The position numbers were made by a program, and so were the translations under genes. A stretch of DNA of 64,000 bases, taken from DASTCZ01 sp963704455. Its GTDB lineage: Bacteria > Acidobacteriota > Terriglobia > Acidiferrales > UBA7541. The stretch covers positions 3,720,001 to 3,784,000 of the forward strand of contig OY969905.1 of assembly GCA_963704455.1 (NCBI GenBank), read 5' to 3'. Below the pieces are notes generated by a model. That model made no database searches. It saw nothing but the letters and a program-made list of their open reading frames with translations, and had not been told where the DNA came from. Shown here piece by piece: positions 28,551-37,129 of the stretch. Positions within the stretch are counted from its first letter, which is position 1, and the number at the start of each line of letters is the position of its first letter.

Positions 28551-28586
28551 AGGCTGAGCCGGGCGGCGACCCGGCTCAGCCTTTTT
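28551..28586 (+). terminator. Strong Rho-independent terminator
   Basis: A 13-bp perfect stem (AGGCTGAGCCGGG / CCCGGCTCAGCCT) with a 6-nt loop is followed by TTTTT at 28582-28586 and flanked by a run of A upstream, so it may work in both directions. It follows the secreted protein gene. Confidence 0.9.
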
Positions 28587-28603
28587 CTTCTCGCCTCTTA
28601 GTG

Positions 28604-28710
28604 GCGCAGACATTCCTGTCTGCGCGCTGGCCACTTGTACCGCCGACACTCCTGTCGGCGAATTAGCCCGTCCGCAGCCGGCCCCTTGTACCGCCGGCCT
28701 CCGCGCCGGC
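28604..28710. repeat. Three consecutive GC palindromes of a dispersed REP-like family
   Basis: Perfect stems lie at 28604-28625 (GCGCAGACA/TGTCTGCGC), 28641-28660 (CGCCGACA/TGTCGGCG) and 28693-28710 (GCCGGC/GCCGGC). The last two are preceded by CTTGTACCGCCG. This kind of element recurs elsewhere in the window (4258-4277, 46917-46941). The region 28475-28885 holds no gene that I can support. Confidence 0.7.
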
Positions 28711-28885
28711 TCTTTTCGCCGGGTGCCGCACCCTTCGTCTTCACGGGTGCGGATGTCACCCTTCTCTTGCCGTCATCCTTTTGTTTTCGGTTGTCAACCT
28801 GACCGAAGCGAGGGATCCATTTGAACCTTCTACAAAATCAATCCACGTGCACCGTCATCATTTCGCCGCGAAAACCAGCAAGGGA

Positions 28886-30121
28886 TCAGGGGGACGTCCA
28901 CGCAACACCTCCATTTTCGTCGTAGAAAGTTTCCTGAACGCTCGGACCATTCAAGGACAAAACAGCGAACCCATTGAAAACCCTTTGCGGAATGTCAGGA
29001 TCATCCGCCAAGCGGTTTTCGTGCCACGCCACGTTCATGCTGGCAGCGAGCGACGAGGCCTGCCCCCACGGCAGACCGCCGTGGCCGCAACAGCGGGCAG
29101 GCACGTTGGAGGGGCCAAAAGGCTTATACACCGCACCAGCATGGACGTGCCCCCAATACCAAAGTGCTGGGCCGGCGCCGCTCGCGAACCCGCTCATTAC
29201 CTCAGCCCACAACTTGGTTGCACTCAGACCGTCCTCCAACAAGCCATTGTGATGGGTCAAGATAATGACCTTCTTGCCTTTTGCAATTTGCACTTGGAGG
29301 AAGGTCAATTGGGGTCCTCCCGCCGGGCCAATAGATCCATCCATGTAAAGCCCAAGCTCCCTCGAAAAATATGCCGAGTCGAGTCCAACAATCACCCAAT
29401 TTTTATTTTCCAACGCGAAGTAGCTGCAACCGTTCTGCATTCCGAAGGGTGCTCCGGCTATCGCATTAAAGTAAGGGTTCGCGGCGGAGTACATTTCGTG
29501 GTTCGAGTTTAGCGCCAGTGACGGAGTCGCACCTCTCGGCCAGATGTTTGTAAGCTCATGCAGTTCCTGATCGCTTGTGCCCGCGTAATAGACATCGCCC
29601 AGATGGATCGTTATGTCCAGGCCTAAGGAACCCAACCGGCTTCCCACTCTCGTACTCGGTGCCGGATTCGAACCCACCCTCCAATCCCCTGTGCCCCAAT
29701 CTCCCGCCAGGCCGATCTTTATACTGTCAGGCATCACGGCAACAACTGGAGTGGTAATAAATCTGTGCTTCCCAATGAAAATGTTTTCCAGGAAGACGGC
29801 AAAGGCTTCCAACCAGCCCGGATCGAGTTGCTCATATTTGCCCGTGCCCCAAATCACGCCGTCGCTATCGACGTCAACCACCACGCCTGCATCCAGGTTA
29901 TTTGCTACATCGTCTAAACCGTTTGCGAGCACACTCTGCGCTAGCATGAGGTGATGCGGAGCCGCCTTCACTCTGGGCGCTTTATTGGTTCTCGAGACTG
30001 TCACCGCTTGTTGGTGCGCGTCTAAGATCAAGGGCCTCAGCTCCGCCTGTTGCGCTGGTGTAAGCTTCGCCCACGCCGCTTTAATTCGGCTGGAAATGAC
30101 CGGGTCAATATTAATTTTCAT
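28886..30121 (-). CDS. Calcineurin-like metallophosphoesterase
   Basis: A 411-aa protein with the metallophosphoesterase motifs in order: GDWG (motif I), HLGDVYY (motif II), 'NSNHEMY' in place of the usual GNHE (motif III), THH (motif IV) and 'WGHVHAG' (motif V). It is probably active on phosphate esters, but the substrate is unknown. An N-terminal extension of about 140 residues ('KAAWAKLTPAQQAELRPLILDAHQ') has no recognised domain. There is no signal peptide. ATG 30121 is preferred because AAAGGA lies upstream. Confidence 0.85.
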   Translation of the reverse strand: MKINIDPVISSRIKAAWAKLTPAQQAELRPLILDAHQQAVTVSRTNKAPRVKAAPHHLMLAQSVLANGLDDVANNLDAGVVVDVDSDGVIWGTGKYEQLDPGWLEAFAVFLENIFIGKHRFITTPVVAVMPDSIKIGLAGDWGTGDWRVGSNPAPSTRVGSRLGSLGLDITIHLGDVYYAGTSDQELHELTNIWPRGATPSLALNSNHEMYSAANPYFNAIAGAPFGMQNGCSYFALENKNWVIVGLDSAYFSRELGLYMDGSIGPAGGPQLTFLQVQIAKGKKVIILTHHNGLLEDGLSATKLWAEVMSGFASGAGPALWYWGHVHAGAVYKPFGPSNVPARCCGHGGLPWGQASSLAASMNVAWHENRLADDPDIPQRVFNGFAVLSLNGPSVQETFYDENGGVAWTSP

Positions 30122-30445
30122 TTCTGTTCCTTTCTCCCCATAGATACCACAGATATACTTGCCCACTATCATTGCTTCTGAATTTCAACATGTCAGGTGA
30201 TTCTCTGGTTAGATATCCGTGATCGGCAGGCGAGTGGAGTGGGAAGCCCGGGATTAACGCGCTAAGATGTTTTCGGGCGCTTCAAACGCCGGTTTCGGTC
30301 GCCGCGGCCGGGGGTTTTTGACTCGCGTTGTACCCAAGACTTAAGGCCGAAAATCCCCACATGTGGCAACAACAGGTCGGATACCCGGCTACAGCAGATC
30401 ATTTCCTTCCGTTTCCTGCGTATGGCCTATATAGAGCATTCGCCA
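30122..30445. other. Intergenic region without a supported gene
   Basis: Nothing with a recognisable product is seen here. It contains only GC-rich segments (ggccgcggccgggggttttt near 30300) that could help terminate the minus-strand gene at 30446. Confidence 0.35.
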
Positions 30446-31432
30446 TTACGTTGCTCGCTCTCGTTTCAGACAACCTACGCTTTCCGGGAACAACCGGTTG
30501 TCGACAGTGTATGACCAGCGTAGAAAAAGCATCATGATCAAAACTGTCGCCACCGCCACATACCACTCGATCCAATTTCGATGTCTTCCTCCATAACTGA
30601 ATTCGAGGTGCGACATGATCAAGAGAACTGAAATCACAAACGGCAGGCCGCAATACCCGATTAATTTGCGTCGCCGAGATGTGCCCCAGTACCTGCGCCA
30701 ACCAACAGATACAATCGCAAGAATACTCGCATGACCAGCACTAACTATGGTTCCAAGGATAATCACGAGAAAACCGGCTGTCGCCCGACGAAAACTGGGA
30801 TCTATCCCAGAGAATGTGATTTGCCCACTGTCCACAAATGTCTTAAACCATCCATCAACGAATGCCGCGTCGCGAAACATCCCGTCTTCGTAGGTGGCTG
30901 GCCCGGAATGCAATGTCCTTATCAGCTCTACCCCCTGAAAGCGTCCCCACAGAAGATCGTTAAAAACGAATCCGAAGCTGAACCACGAATAAAGCAATAG
31001 TGCAGCAACGAAGAGGTGCAGCCAACTGAGTGGAACAGCATTGTCAAAAACCTTCAGCGAATCTTCAGGACGAATGATTAGGAGTATTGCGGTCCCTATG
31101 AGAAGGCCTTGGAGAGCAACATTTGCATCAAGCCGATTCTCGTAGGACTGGTACCGTGTAAGTATCTGCTCCAATAGATGCTGGCGCTCCTCTTGGCTGT
31201 AGTAGCGGTTCAATTCCGATTGAATTTTGCTCTCTCGGTCCACGACCGTCTGAGGAATACCCCAAGCAAGCAAACATCCAGCGAAAGCGATTGAGATTAT
31301 CGCTGCAACGAAAAGCGCCGGCGCATACAAGCGCCAGAACGTCACACCATTCCGGCTCGTATTTTCCTCTCTTCCACGAATATGCGTACCACGTCGATCC
31401 CCGTGCGGCGGTTCATTAGCCAAGGGCGGCAT
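30446..31432 (-). CDS. Multi-pass membrane protein of unknown function
   Basis: A 328-aa protein with about six hydrophobic segments, e.g. 'YAPALFVAAIISIAFAGCLL', 'LQGLLIGTAILLII', 'WLHLFVAALLLYSWFSFGF', 'GFLVIILGTIVSAGHASILA' and 'VAVATVLIMMLFL'. A charged loop between the first two is coiled-coil-like ('ESKIQSELNRYYSQEERQHLLEQIL'). I recognise no family. The first 28 residues are hydrophilic, and a later start is possible. Confidence 0.6.
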   Translation of the reverse strand: MPPLANEPPHGDRRGTHIRGREENTSRNGVTFWRLYAPALFVAAIISIAFAGCLLAWGIPQTVVDRESKIQSELNRYYSQEERQHLLEQILTRYQSYENRLDANVALQGLLIGTAILLIIRPEDSLKVFDNAVPLSWLHLFVAALLLYSWFSFGFVFNDLLWGRFQGVELIRTLHSGPATYEDGMFRDAAFVDGWFKTFVDSGQITFSGIDPSFRRATAGFLVIILGTIVSAGHASILAIVSVGWRRYWGTSRRRKLIGYCGLPFVISVLLIMSHLEFSYGGRHRNWIEWYVAVATVLIMMLFLRWSYTVDNRLFPESVGCLKRERAT

Positions 31433-31707
31433 GGTTCTTACTCCTTATTAGATTCAGAGAACTCGGGATCGAGAAATATCTATATTTATATATGAAATTG
31501 TCCACAAGTATCAAGATTAGGAATGCTGCTGTATGTTCAGCCCCGGGAGCATGCGTGAGGCGTGTGACCCAGAGACAGCGCGCTGGCAAGTTTGTGGTTG
31601 CCCCAGACGCCGGCTTCGCCTGTCATGGCGGGGGGGCCTCGCGGCGTGCTCAAGATTGAAGGCAGGAAATCCACACTCTTGACCACGACGTGTGGGGCGC
31701 CCGGCGC
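31433..31707. other. AT-rich intergenic stretch
   Basis: Between two hypothetical membrane genes the segment 31465-31505 is distinctly AT-rich (tatctatatttatatatg). It could carry the promoter of the minus-strand gene ending at 30446. A G run at 31630-31637 follows. No gene is supported. Confidence 0.35.
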
Positions 31708-32319
31708 TTATCGCGCAGGAGATATGGTTTGCCCAAAACCAGTCAACCCTAAGAGTTTGCCCCCTCGTTTTCTCGCATCGCCCAATGTTTTCACGTCCTC
31801 AATTGGGAAATCCTCCGCAACTTCATAAATGTAAACAGCACAAAGTCCTGGCTTAGAGAAGAACTGCGGCGTTGCAATGGTCTCTATGACCATCGTGGGA
31901 ACCGATATTTCAAACGTTCTGCTTTTCACAATCGCGGTATCTTGCTCAACCGGAACTGTGTTGTCCTCAATCCTGGCAATCATTAACAATCTTTGTTTTG
32001 TCTCGCCGGCCAATTCAGATGTTCGCAGAGATACGAATATCCTGTTTCCGGGCCCACCACCTCCGTAATTCAAAAATACTATTTTGGGATTTGCCGACGC
32101 TAACCCCAATAGATATGGAATCCAAGTAACCGACATAAGTAAGAACATAACAAGCAATCGCCACTCGCGCCGGAGTATGGATCGACGAACGAGAGGCACA
32201 TTCTGATCTGTAATTCGCCCAACCGGTAGCATTTGCTTTCGCGTTGCCAAATAACTCGTGAATGCGACTAACAGTTGAGCGACGCCGACGGCGACCGTCA
32301 CCCAAAACTTGTAATCCAT
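31708..32319 (-). CDS. Small membrane protein of unknown function
   Basis: A 203-aa protein with two N-terminal helices ('FWVTVAVGVAQLLVAFTSYLA' and 'LVMFLLMSVTWIPYLLGLA') and a soluble C-terminal part of about 110 residues with alternating strands. No family is recognised. The start at ATG 32319 puts the first helix at the very N terminus. The region upstream holds a divergent promoter and a repeat array. Confidence 0.55.
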   Translation of the reverse strand: MDYKFWVTVAVGVAQLLVAFTSYLATRKQMLPVGRITDQNVPLVRRSILRREWRLLVMFLLMSVTWIPYLLGLASANPKIVFLNYGGGGPGNRIFVSLRTSELAGETKQRLLMIARIEDNTVPVEQDTAIVKSRTFEISVPTMVIETIATPQFFSKPGLCAVYIYEVAEDFPIEDVKTLGDARKRGGKLLGLTGFGQTISPAR

Positions 32320-32491
32320 TTTCGATACCCCTCCAGGCGAATGACGGGAAGTGTATCAGCTAATTTATCGGAGGTATGCAATCCCGTTAATAAGGGCGTC
32401 GCTCAGTCCTTAGCAGTCCCAATCGTGTGCCCTACCCCTTCCAAGGGAAAGGGTGGGGCGCGCGATCCTAGGACTTGCTTCATGAAGCCAA

Positions 32492-32513
32492 CATTCGAAC
32501 ACTTATTCGAATG
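32492..32513. promoter_or_regulatory. Inverted repeat CATTCGAA-N6-TTCGAATG, probable operator
   Basis: The two 8-bp arms are perfect and lie 41 bp upstream of a consensus -35 box. The geometry suits a dimeric helix-turn-helix repressor or activator. No regulator gene is next to it. Confidence 0.5.
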
Positions 32514-32554
32514 AGTTCTGTAACAAATCTTCCCATAATTCCTAAATAATTCTC

Positions 32555-32583
32555 TTGACATTATGTTGCTCTCGTAGTAACAT
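32555..32583 (+). promoter_or_regulatory. Sigma70-like promoter
   Basis: TTGACA (perfect -35), a 17-bp spacer and TAACAT (-10, four of six). It would transcribe rightward into the tandem array at 32628-32826. No ribosome-binding site or convincing protein follows; the long plus-strand frame that starts at 32589 mostly shadows four real minus-strand genes. Confidence 0.5.
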
Positions 32584-32627
32584 GCACCATGAACCCGTCG
32601 CTCGATTCTCCTAAATACCTGTCTTAT

Positions 32628-32826
32628 CTACCACTTACGAGATTTGCACCAAAATGCAGCAAAAGTGCCCCTGTGTTTTCTATCACTTACGAACCCCCCT
32701 CGCCCGTAAGTAGTAGTGTTGCCTACCACTTACAAGGAAACTCGCGGATGCTCCAAAAAACGCCCAATGTTTTCTACCACTTACAGACCCCATTTCCCGT
32801 AACTACCAGTGTTATCTACCACTTAG
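32628..32826. repeat. Tandem array: CTACCACTTAC repeats in a ~94-bp imperfect unit
   Basis: The 11-mer CTAYCACTTAS occurs at 32628, 32680, 32723, 32774 and 32816. The spacings of 52, 43, 51 and 42 bp show that a unit of about 94 bp is duplicated. Inverse versions (GTAAGTAGTAG at 32706, GTAACTACCAG at 32799) sit in each unit, giving internal pairing. The whole 32320-32906 interval has no supported gene. Confidence 0.7.
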
Positions 32827-32906
32827 CAAAAAAGGGGGAGGGGGGTACCCCGCCCTCACAAACTGCGGCGCCGGAAAGGAGGCTCATAAAGTGCCAGCCG
32901 TCTAGA

Positions 32907-33944
32907 TCACCATTTGTGCGGAGCAGGGGCCTTCGCCATTACGAAGCTAAAAGTGGTGGTCACGCCGTCGAAGGATTTGCCGTCAACTTCGACGTAGGGG
33001 TAGACGAAATAGTTGAGCGGCGCGCCGGCCTGCTTCGGAGTGAGAGTGATGTCGCGGCCGGTGGAGAACTGGACTCGATTGGAATCCACGCTGCCGAAAA
33101 AATAGTCGTGCTTTTCCTTGGCCTTCCACGCTTCGGAAATGTCCACGGGCACCCAGCCGATCTTGGCGGCATAAAATTCGGCCCAGCAATGGTAGCCGGG
33201 GATTTCGCCGGATTCCTTGCCGTCGGGAATGGGAAAGCCGATGTCGAAGCGGGCGGGGATTCCATCGGCGCGCAACATACCGATGAAGGGCGAATGGAAG
33301 TCGGTGCAATTGCCGTGCTTGGCGTCGCAGGCCCAGAGCGCGTCGCCGTGGCCCCAGCCGGTGCCCGTCTTGTCATAGCGAAAATTGGTGAAGAGATATT
33401 CGTAGGCGGCTTTGGCTTTGGAGACAGTGCCGGATGCGTTTCCGGTCACGTCATCGGCGAGGGTTTTGATTTTGCCGTCGAGCGGGATGAGCTTGTCGGG
33501 CTCGAGCAGGCGATTGAACGAAGCCGGGACGGCGGCGGGCCGGGCGTCGCGCGGCTCGAGCTGCGCGAAATCGCCACGCGTGTATTCCATGCGCGTCACT
33601 TCATATTCAATCGTGAATGTGGCGGCGGAATCGGTTGGCGCGCGGAGTTCGGCGTAGATCATCTGATTGCCGTATTCGGCTTCGCGCGTTTTCTGAGTGG
33701 ATACGGGAGACTTCACGCTGATGAGGCGGATTGTCTGGTGCGCGTCGTTTTGCGCCACGGGGACCCACACGCGGACGAGCTTGGCGTCCCTGGGGATGTC
33801 CTTTACGACGAAACTGTAGGTGAAGCGGAAAGTGCGCTGCGGCGCGCTGAAATTATTTACGGCCAGAGAGGAAGAAGAGTGCAAGAGGAGAATCATAGTA
33901 ATTGCGAACGCAGAGAAAACCACAGACAGATGGCGCAACTTCAT
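32907..33944 (-). CDS. Exported transglutaminase-like (cysteine protease fold) protein
   Basis: A 345-aa protein with a signal peptide (about residues 1-28). A beta-rich N-terminal half is followed by a transglutaminase-like core. The catalytic triad is visible: Cys in 'HGNCTDFH', His in 'GYHCWAEFY' and Asp in 'WVPVDISEA'. Such proteins are thought to act as proteases or amidases in the periplasm. AGGAGG-type sequence precedes ATG 33944 (ggaggtctgcaatg). Confidence 0.87.
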   Translation of the reverse strand: MKLRHLSVVFSAFAITMILLLHSSSSLAVNNFSAPQRTFRFTYSFVVKDIPRDAKLVRVWVPVAQNDAHQTIRLISVKSPVSTQKTREAEYGNQMIYAELRAPTDSAATFTIEYEVTRMEYTRGDFAQLEPRDARPAAVPASFNRLLEPDKLIPLDGKIKTLADDVTGNASGTVSKAKAAYEYLFTNFRYDKTGTGWGHGDALWACDAKHGNCTDFHSPFIGMLRADGIPARFDIGFPIPDGKESGEIPGYHCWAEFYAAKIGWVPVDISEAWKAKEKHDYFFGSVDSNRVQFSTGRDITLTPKQAGAPLNYFVYPYVEVDGKSFDGVTTTFSFVMAKAPAPHKW

Positions 33945-34064
33945 TGCAGACCTCCCGGGTCTGGCGATTTAGATTCAGAACTTTCTAGACATGGCGGTGA
34001 TTCTCCACATTTGGAGGTGATTCGTCAAACCGATGCGGCAAGTTTACGCATCCAGTTGCTGCGA

Positions 34065-34706
34065 TTATTGCTTGCGACAAATGAGCACGCCGTCGCGAAG
34101 CGGAACGAGAACTGGAAACAGTTCGTTCGAGGCGTAGCAGAGCTTGTTGAATTCGAGGATGCCGCGCGTGGCGCGGTCGGAGGCTTTCGGCTTGTGAGTC
34201 ACGCGGCCGGACCACAGCGTGTTGTCCGCGATGAGCAGGCCGCCTCTGCGAATGCGATCCACGGCCATGTGGAAGACGTCGGGATACTGATGCTTGTCCA
34301 CGTCGCAGAAAATGATATCGAAATCGCCGGGAGTGCGGTCAAGGAGGGAGAGAGCATCGCCGACTTGCACGCGGATGCGCGGGGCGACTTCGGCGCGGTC
34401 GAACGAAGCCTGCGCGCGCTTGGCGTTCGCGGGATCGCCGTCGGAATAAAAAACTTCCGCGTCTGGTCCCGCGGCGCGAGCCATCCAGAGCGTGGAATAG
34501 CCGATTGCGCTGCCCATCTCGAAAATGCGGCGCGCGCCAGTAAGTTCAACGAGCAAAGCGAGCATGCGCCCCACAGCGGGGCCAACGATGGGGACATCAT
34601 GCTTTTTGGCGTAGGCCTCCATTTCGGCAAGGACGGGATCACGCTGCGGGAGAATTCCGTAAATATATTTTTCAACTTGAGGGTTGGTGATGTTCTTGAT
34701 GGCCAT
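34065..34706 (-). CDS. SAM-dependent O-methyltransferase (family 3, COMT-like)
   Basis: A 213-aa protein of the caffeoyl-CoA/catechol O-methyltransferase family. The SAM motif I is 'IFEMGSAIGYSTLWMA', followed by 'EVFYSDGDPANAKRAQASF', the metal-binding Asp in 'FDIIFCDVDKHQYPDV' and 'GGLLIADNTLWSGRV'. The acceptor is unknown. It lies 24 bp downstream of the UPF0173 gene, so the two and the TlpA-like gene may form one operon. Confidence 0.9.
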   Translation of the reverse strand: MAIKNITNPQVEKYIYGILPQRDPVLAEMEAYAKKHDVPIVGPAVGRMLALLVELTGARRIFEMGSAIGYSTLWMARAAGPDAEVFYSDGDPANAKRAQASFDRAEVAPRIRVQVGDALSLLDRTPGDFDIIFCDVDKHQYPDVFHMAVDRIRRGGLLIADNTLWSGRVTHKPKASDRATRGILEFNKLCYASNELFPVLVPLRDGVLICRKQ

Positions 34707-34730
34707 TCAATTTCTCCTGTTTTCCGCCCG

Positions 34731-35444
34731 TTAACCGATGGATTCGCCGGGCTTCAGCGCGTGAATTTCGAGGCCTGCGATGTCTTTCGCCGCGTCGCGC
34801 AACGCCTCGGGCGTGCCTGTGAGCATCGGGAATGTGGCGTAGTGCATGGGAATCACGTGCTTCACGCCGAGGAGGCGGATGGCGTGCGCCGCTTCGCGCG
34901 GGCCCATGGTGAAAATGTCGCCGATGGGAAAGCACGCAACCTCGGGCTTGTAGAGTTCGCCGATGAGTTTCATGTCGCCGAATATGCAGGTGTCGCCCGC
35001 ATGGTAAAGCGTGAACCCGCCGGGAAATTTCACGACGTAACCTGCGGGTTCGCCGGCGTAGATAAGGCGCTCACCGTCCATGACGCTGCTGGAGTGGTGC
35101 GCGTTGACCATAGTGACTTCGATCTCGCCAATTTTTTGTGTGCCGCCCTTGCCCATCGGCATCACGTTGACCACATTTTTGGATATAAGCCACAGAGCCA
35201 ATTCAAAAATCGCGACGACCGGTGGCTTGTGCTTTGCGGCGATGGCGATTGCGTCACCGATGTGATCAGAATGTGCGTGAGTGATGAGGATGAGGTCCAC
35301 GCGCGGAAGATTTTTCAACGAGGCGGGGCAAGCGGGATTGCCAACGGTCCACGGATCGATGAGGACAACTTTTCCATCGGGCATTGCAATGGTGAAGGTT
35401 GCGTGGCCAAGCCAGGTGATTTTATTTCCGTGCGTGTTCAGCAA
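34731..35444 (-). CDS. UPF0173 metal-dependent hydrolase
   Basis: A 237-aa metallo-beta-lactamase-fold protein of the UPF0173 family. The metal motif is 'THAHSDHIGD', with further His/Asp ligands in 'YHAGDTCIFGD' and 'HVIPMHYATFP', and the 'WLGHATFTI' opening is family-specific. Family members have no firmly known substrate. It is cytoplasmic. The start codon is ATG 35444, 17 bp after the TlpA-like gene's stop. Confidence 0.9.
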   Translation of the reverse strand: MLNTHGNKITWLGHATFTIAMPDGKVVLIDPWTVGNPACPASLKNLPRVDLILITHAHSDHIGDAIAIAAKHKPPVVAIFELALWLISKNVVNVMPMGKGGTQKIGEIEVTMVNAHHSSSVMDGERLIYAGEPAGYVVKFPGGFTLYHAGDTCIFGDMKLIGELYKPEVACFPIGDIFTMGPREAAHAIRLLGVKHVIPMHYATFPMLTGTPEALRDAAKDIAGLEIHALKPGESIG

Positions 35445-35461
35445 GTGAGCCTCCGAAATTC

Positions 35462-36076
35462 TTATGGATGCGCTGAGACGTGAGGTGACGCCGCCAGCGT
35501 GGCTTGAATCATTTTCTCGAAATCGGGGCGAAGACGTCCGCCGGTCATAAACCCCACCAGCCGGCCGTCGGCGGCGTAAAAGAAATTGGCGGGCATTGTG
35601 CCTTTCCAGCGCAGGTCGACGCCATCCCAGAATTCGTCCGTGTGTCCCATTTTTTTGCGGACGTTGGGAAAAATGGGCTGGTTCTTATCCAGGAAGTGTT
35701 GGACGAGAGTCATCTCCGCGTCGTCGTCCATATCCACGCCAACGACGGTCAGGCCCTGCGCGGCATACTCCCGGGCGAGCTGGTTCACGAGCGGATACTC
35801 TTCGCGGCAAGGCTCGCACCAGGTGGCCCAGAAGGTGACAAGGAGCGGCTTGCCTCGGTGGTCTGCGATGAGCTTCTTATAGCCATCGAGATTGATCAAT
35901 GGCATTTCCGAGGCCGAAGCAGCATGCGTTGCTGGCCGCGAAGGAGGCTTGGACAGCGGATTCTGCGGTTGCCCGTAAGCAGCCAAGGCCAATCCGCTAG
36001 CGGCAAGGACAAGGAGCGCTTGCCATGGTTTGGCGCGTATGAGCCAGTTAGTTGTGCCGATTCGCATGGGTGCCAT
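35462..36076 (-). CDS. TlpA-like membrane-anchored thioredoxin
   Basis: An approximately 204-aa exported thioredoxin-fold protein with active site 'WATWCEPC'. The N-terminal segment 'ALLVLAASGLALAAYG' is a signal or anchor. The cis-Pro loop is 'GTMPANFFY'. TlpA-type proteins keep periplasmic Cys reduced, for example for haem attachment in cytochromes c, which are encoded nearby. The start is uncertain: ATG 36076 or ATG 36067 fits better than 36094. Confidence 0.8.
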   Translation of the reverse strand: MAPMRIGTTNWLIRAKPWQALLVLAASGLALAAYGQPQNPLSKPPSRPATHAASASEMPLINLDGYKKLIADHRGKPLLVTFWATWCEPCREEYPLVNQLAREYAAQGLTVVGVDMDDDAEMTLVQHFLDKNQPIFPNVRKKMGHTDEFWDGVDLRWKGTMPANFFYAADGRLVGFMTGGRLRPDFEKMIQATLAASPHVSAHP

Positions 36077-36243
36077 TGTATTCGCTGGCGGCACGCGGAT
36101 TCAAATCTTGCGGTCCGAGGCAGGTCCGAACCGCTTGGCGCCACGGGTGTTTGCGCAACGCGAAGGACTGGCCGAGGGAGCAGTCATGAGTTCAGGAGGC
36201 TCTGGTGTCGTATGATCCCGTGCGCGGAGATAGGGGGCGGGTC

Positions 36244-36263
36244 AAAACGTCCCGTCTGTCCCC
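36244..36263 (+). repeat. Third copy of the RAYT-associated 20-mer
   Basis: AAAACGTCCCGTCTGTCCCC, identical to the two copies that flank the RAYT gene (40100-40119 inverted, 40921-40940 direct). It is followed by a C-rich tract (cgattccc repeats). Confidence 0.75.
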
Positions 36264-36324
36264 GATTCCCCCGATTCCCCCCCCGACCCCCCCCGCCGGG
36301 TCCTAACGCATTCAATTCTAGTAC

Positions 36325-36831
36325 TTAATTAGTAACGGTAATTATAATAATATTAGATTTGATCGCGCCTCCGCCCAACTCCTGCGGGATCTGTCGTATT
36401 ACTTGGACGGAATATTTTCCTGGAATCGTTATGTCAAACAATTTGCTGATGACAGCCTCTTCTTTAAGAGACTCGCCTGGCTTAAGGGTTACCATAGTGT
36501 GGCTGCCAAATTCAAAGGGAATGTGTTTTGAATCTTTGCCTTTCAATCTCAATCCTAGTGCTGTGTCGGGAGCTGGATCGCCGACGCTGTTTCGAACATC
36601 GACTGTGCAGTGGGCTTCAGCCTCGTCGTCCCGCGCTTCTCTACCGAATGAAGCATCGCGACTGGAAGTGTTCGTAAGCGTAATCTGAATTCGTGCTTCT
36701 GCCCCAGGGCTTATGACGGGTCGCGAATCGATCAAGGTTATTGTAAAAGGCTGCGGCCCACTTTGGGAAATGATGTTGCTATACCCGGAAAATGCGAAGA
36801 CTAGAGATAGGAACAATCCTCGAAATTTCAT
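36325..36831 (-). CDS. Small exported beta-sandwich-like protein of unknown function
   Basis: A 168-aa protein with a signal peptide ('LFLSLVFAFSGYSNIISQ'). The mature part has alternating strands with 'SPGAEARIQITLTNTSSRDASF' and 'SLKEEAVISKLFDITIPGKYSVQVIRQIP'. This resembles the layout of Ig-like or BsuPI-type inhibitor domains; no family is certain. The gene lies just downstream of the interrupted paralogue and may be part of the same variable region. Confidence 0.55.
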   Translation of the reverse strand: MKFRGLFLSLVFAFSGYSNIISQSGPQPFTITLIDSRPVISPGAEARIQITLTNTSSRDASFGREARDDEAEAHCTVDVRNSVGDPAPDTALGLRLKGKDSKHIPFEFGSHTMVTLKPGESLKEEAVISKLFDITIPGKYSVQVIRQIPQELGGGAIKSNIIIITVTN

Positions 36832-36847
36832 AAGTACTCCTTTATTA

Positions 36848-37129
36848 TCAGTTAGTATGGCACGATAAGGGACTCGATTTCGTAAAGAAGGTGCTCCATG
36901 TTGGGTAGGATGTCAGCCTTGGTAATCCACCCGCAACAGCTGTGCTGTCCGGTTGAACGACCCAACCGTTCGGCGCCGAGGTGTTCGGCACTGCGTCGCC
37001 AAACGCGGTCCACGGAACGGCCAATAAGGGGACTGGAATATCACCGGGGAGGCCTGGACGCCACATGAGGTACATCACGGGCTGAACGGTAAGGGTCACT
37101 TTGGTTGTACCAGTTGGCAACCCGCTAGA
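36848..37129 (-). pseudogene. 3' part of an IS-split secreted protein
   Basis: This minus-strand frame reads 'SSGLPTGTTKVTLTVQPVMYL...' to the stop at 36848. Joined to the 5' part at 38565-40096 after removing the IS and one target-site copy, the frame is continuous ('GLQSSGLPTG'), so it is the missing C terminus of that gene. No start codon exists for it alone. Confidence 0.85.
37121..37129. repeat. Target-site duplication, left copy
   Basis: CCCGCTAGA, repeated exactly at 38565-38573 on the other side of the IS. A 9-bp duplication fits the IS256 family. Confidence 0.9.

Noticed and set aside
29655..29690. tRNA-like T-arm and 3' end (minus-strand GGGTTCGAATCCGGCACC)
   Set aside because: It lies inside the metallophosphoesterase gene and encodes conserved-looking residues; no anticodon or D arm can be folded around it.
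31625..31640. G-quadruplex or origin-like element at the G run
   Set aside because: A single run of G without further G tracts or DnaA boxes does not support either.
32628..32826. CRISPR array
   Set aside because: Repeats are only 11 bp, spacing alternates and the intervening sequence is itself duplicated; no cas genes are near.
32589..35483. Very long plus-strand reading frame
   Set aside because: Apart from its first ~300 bases it is antisense to four clear minus-strand genes (transglutaminase, O-methyltransferase, UPF0173 and TlpA-like ends), which explains the open frame.
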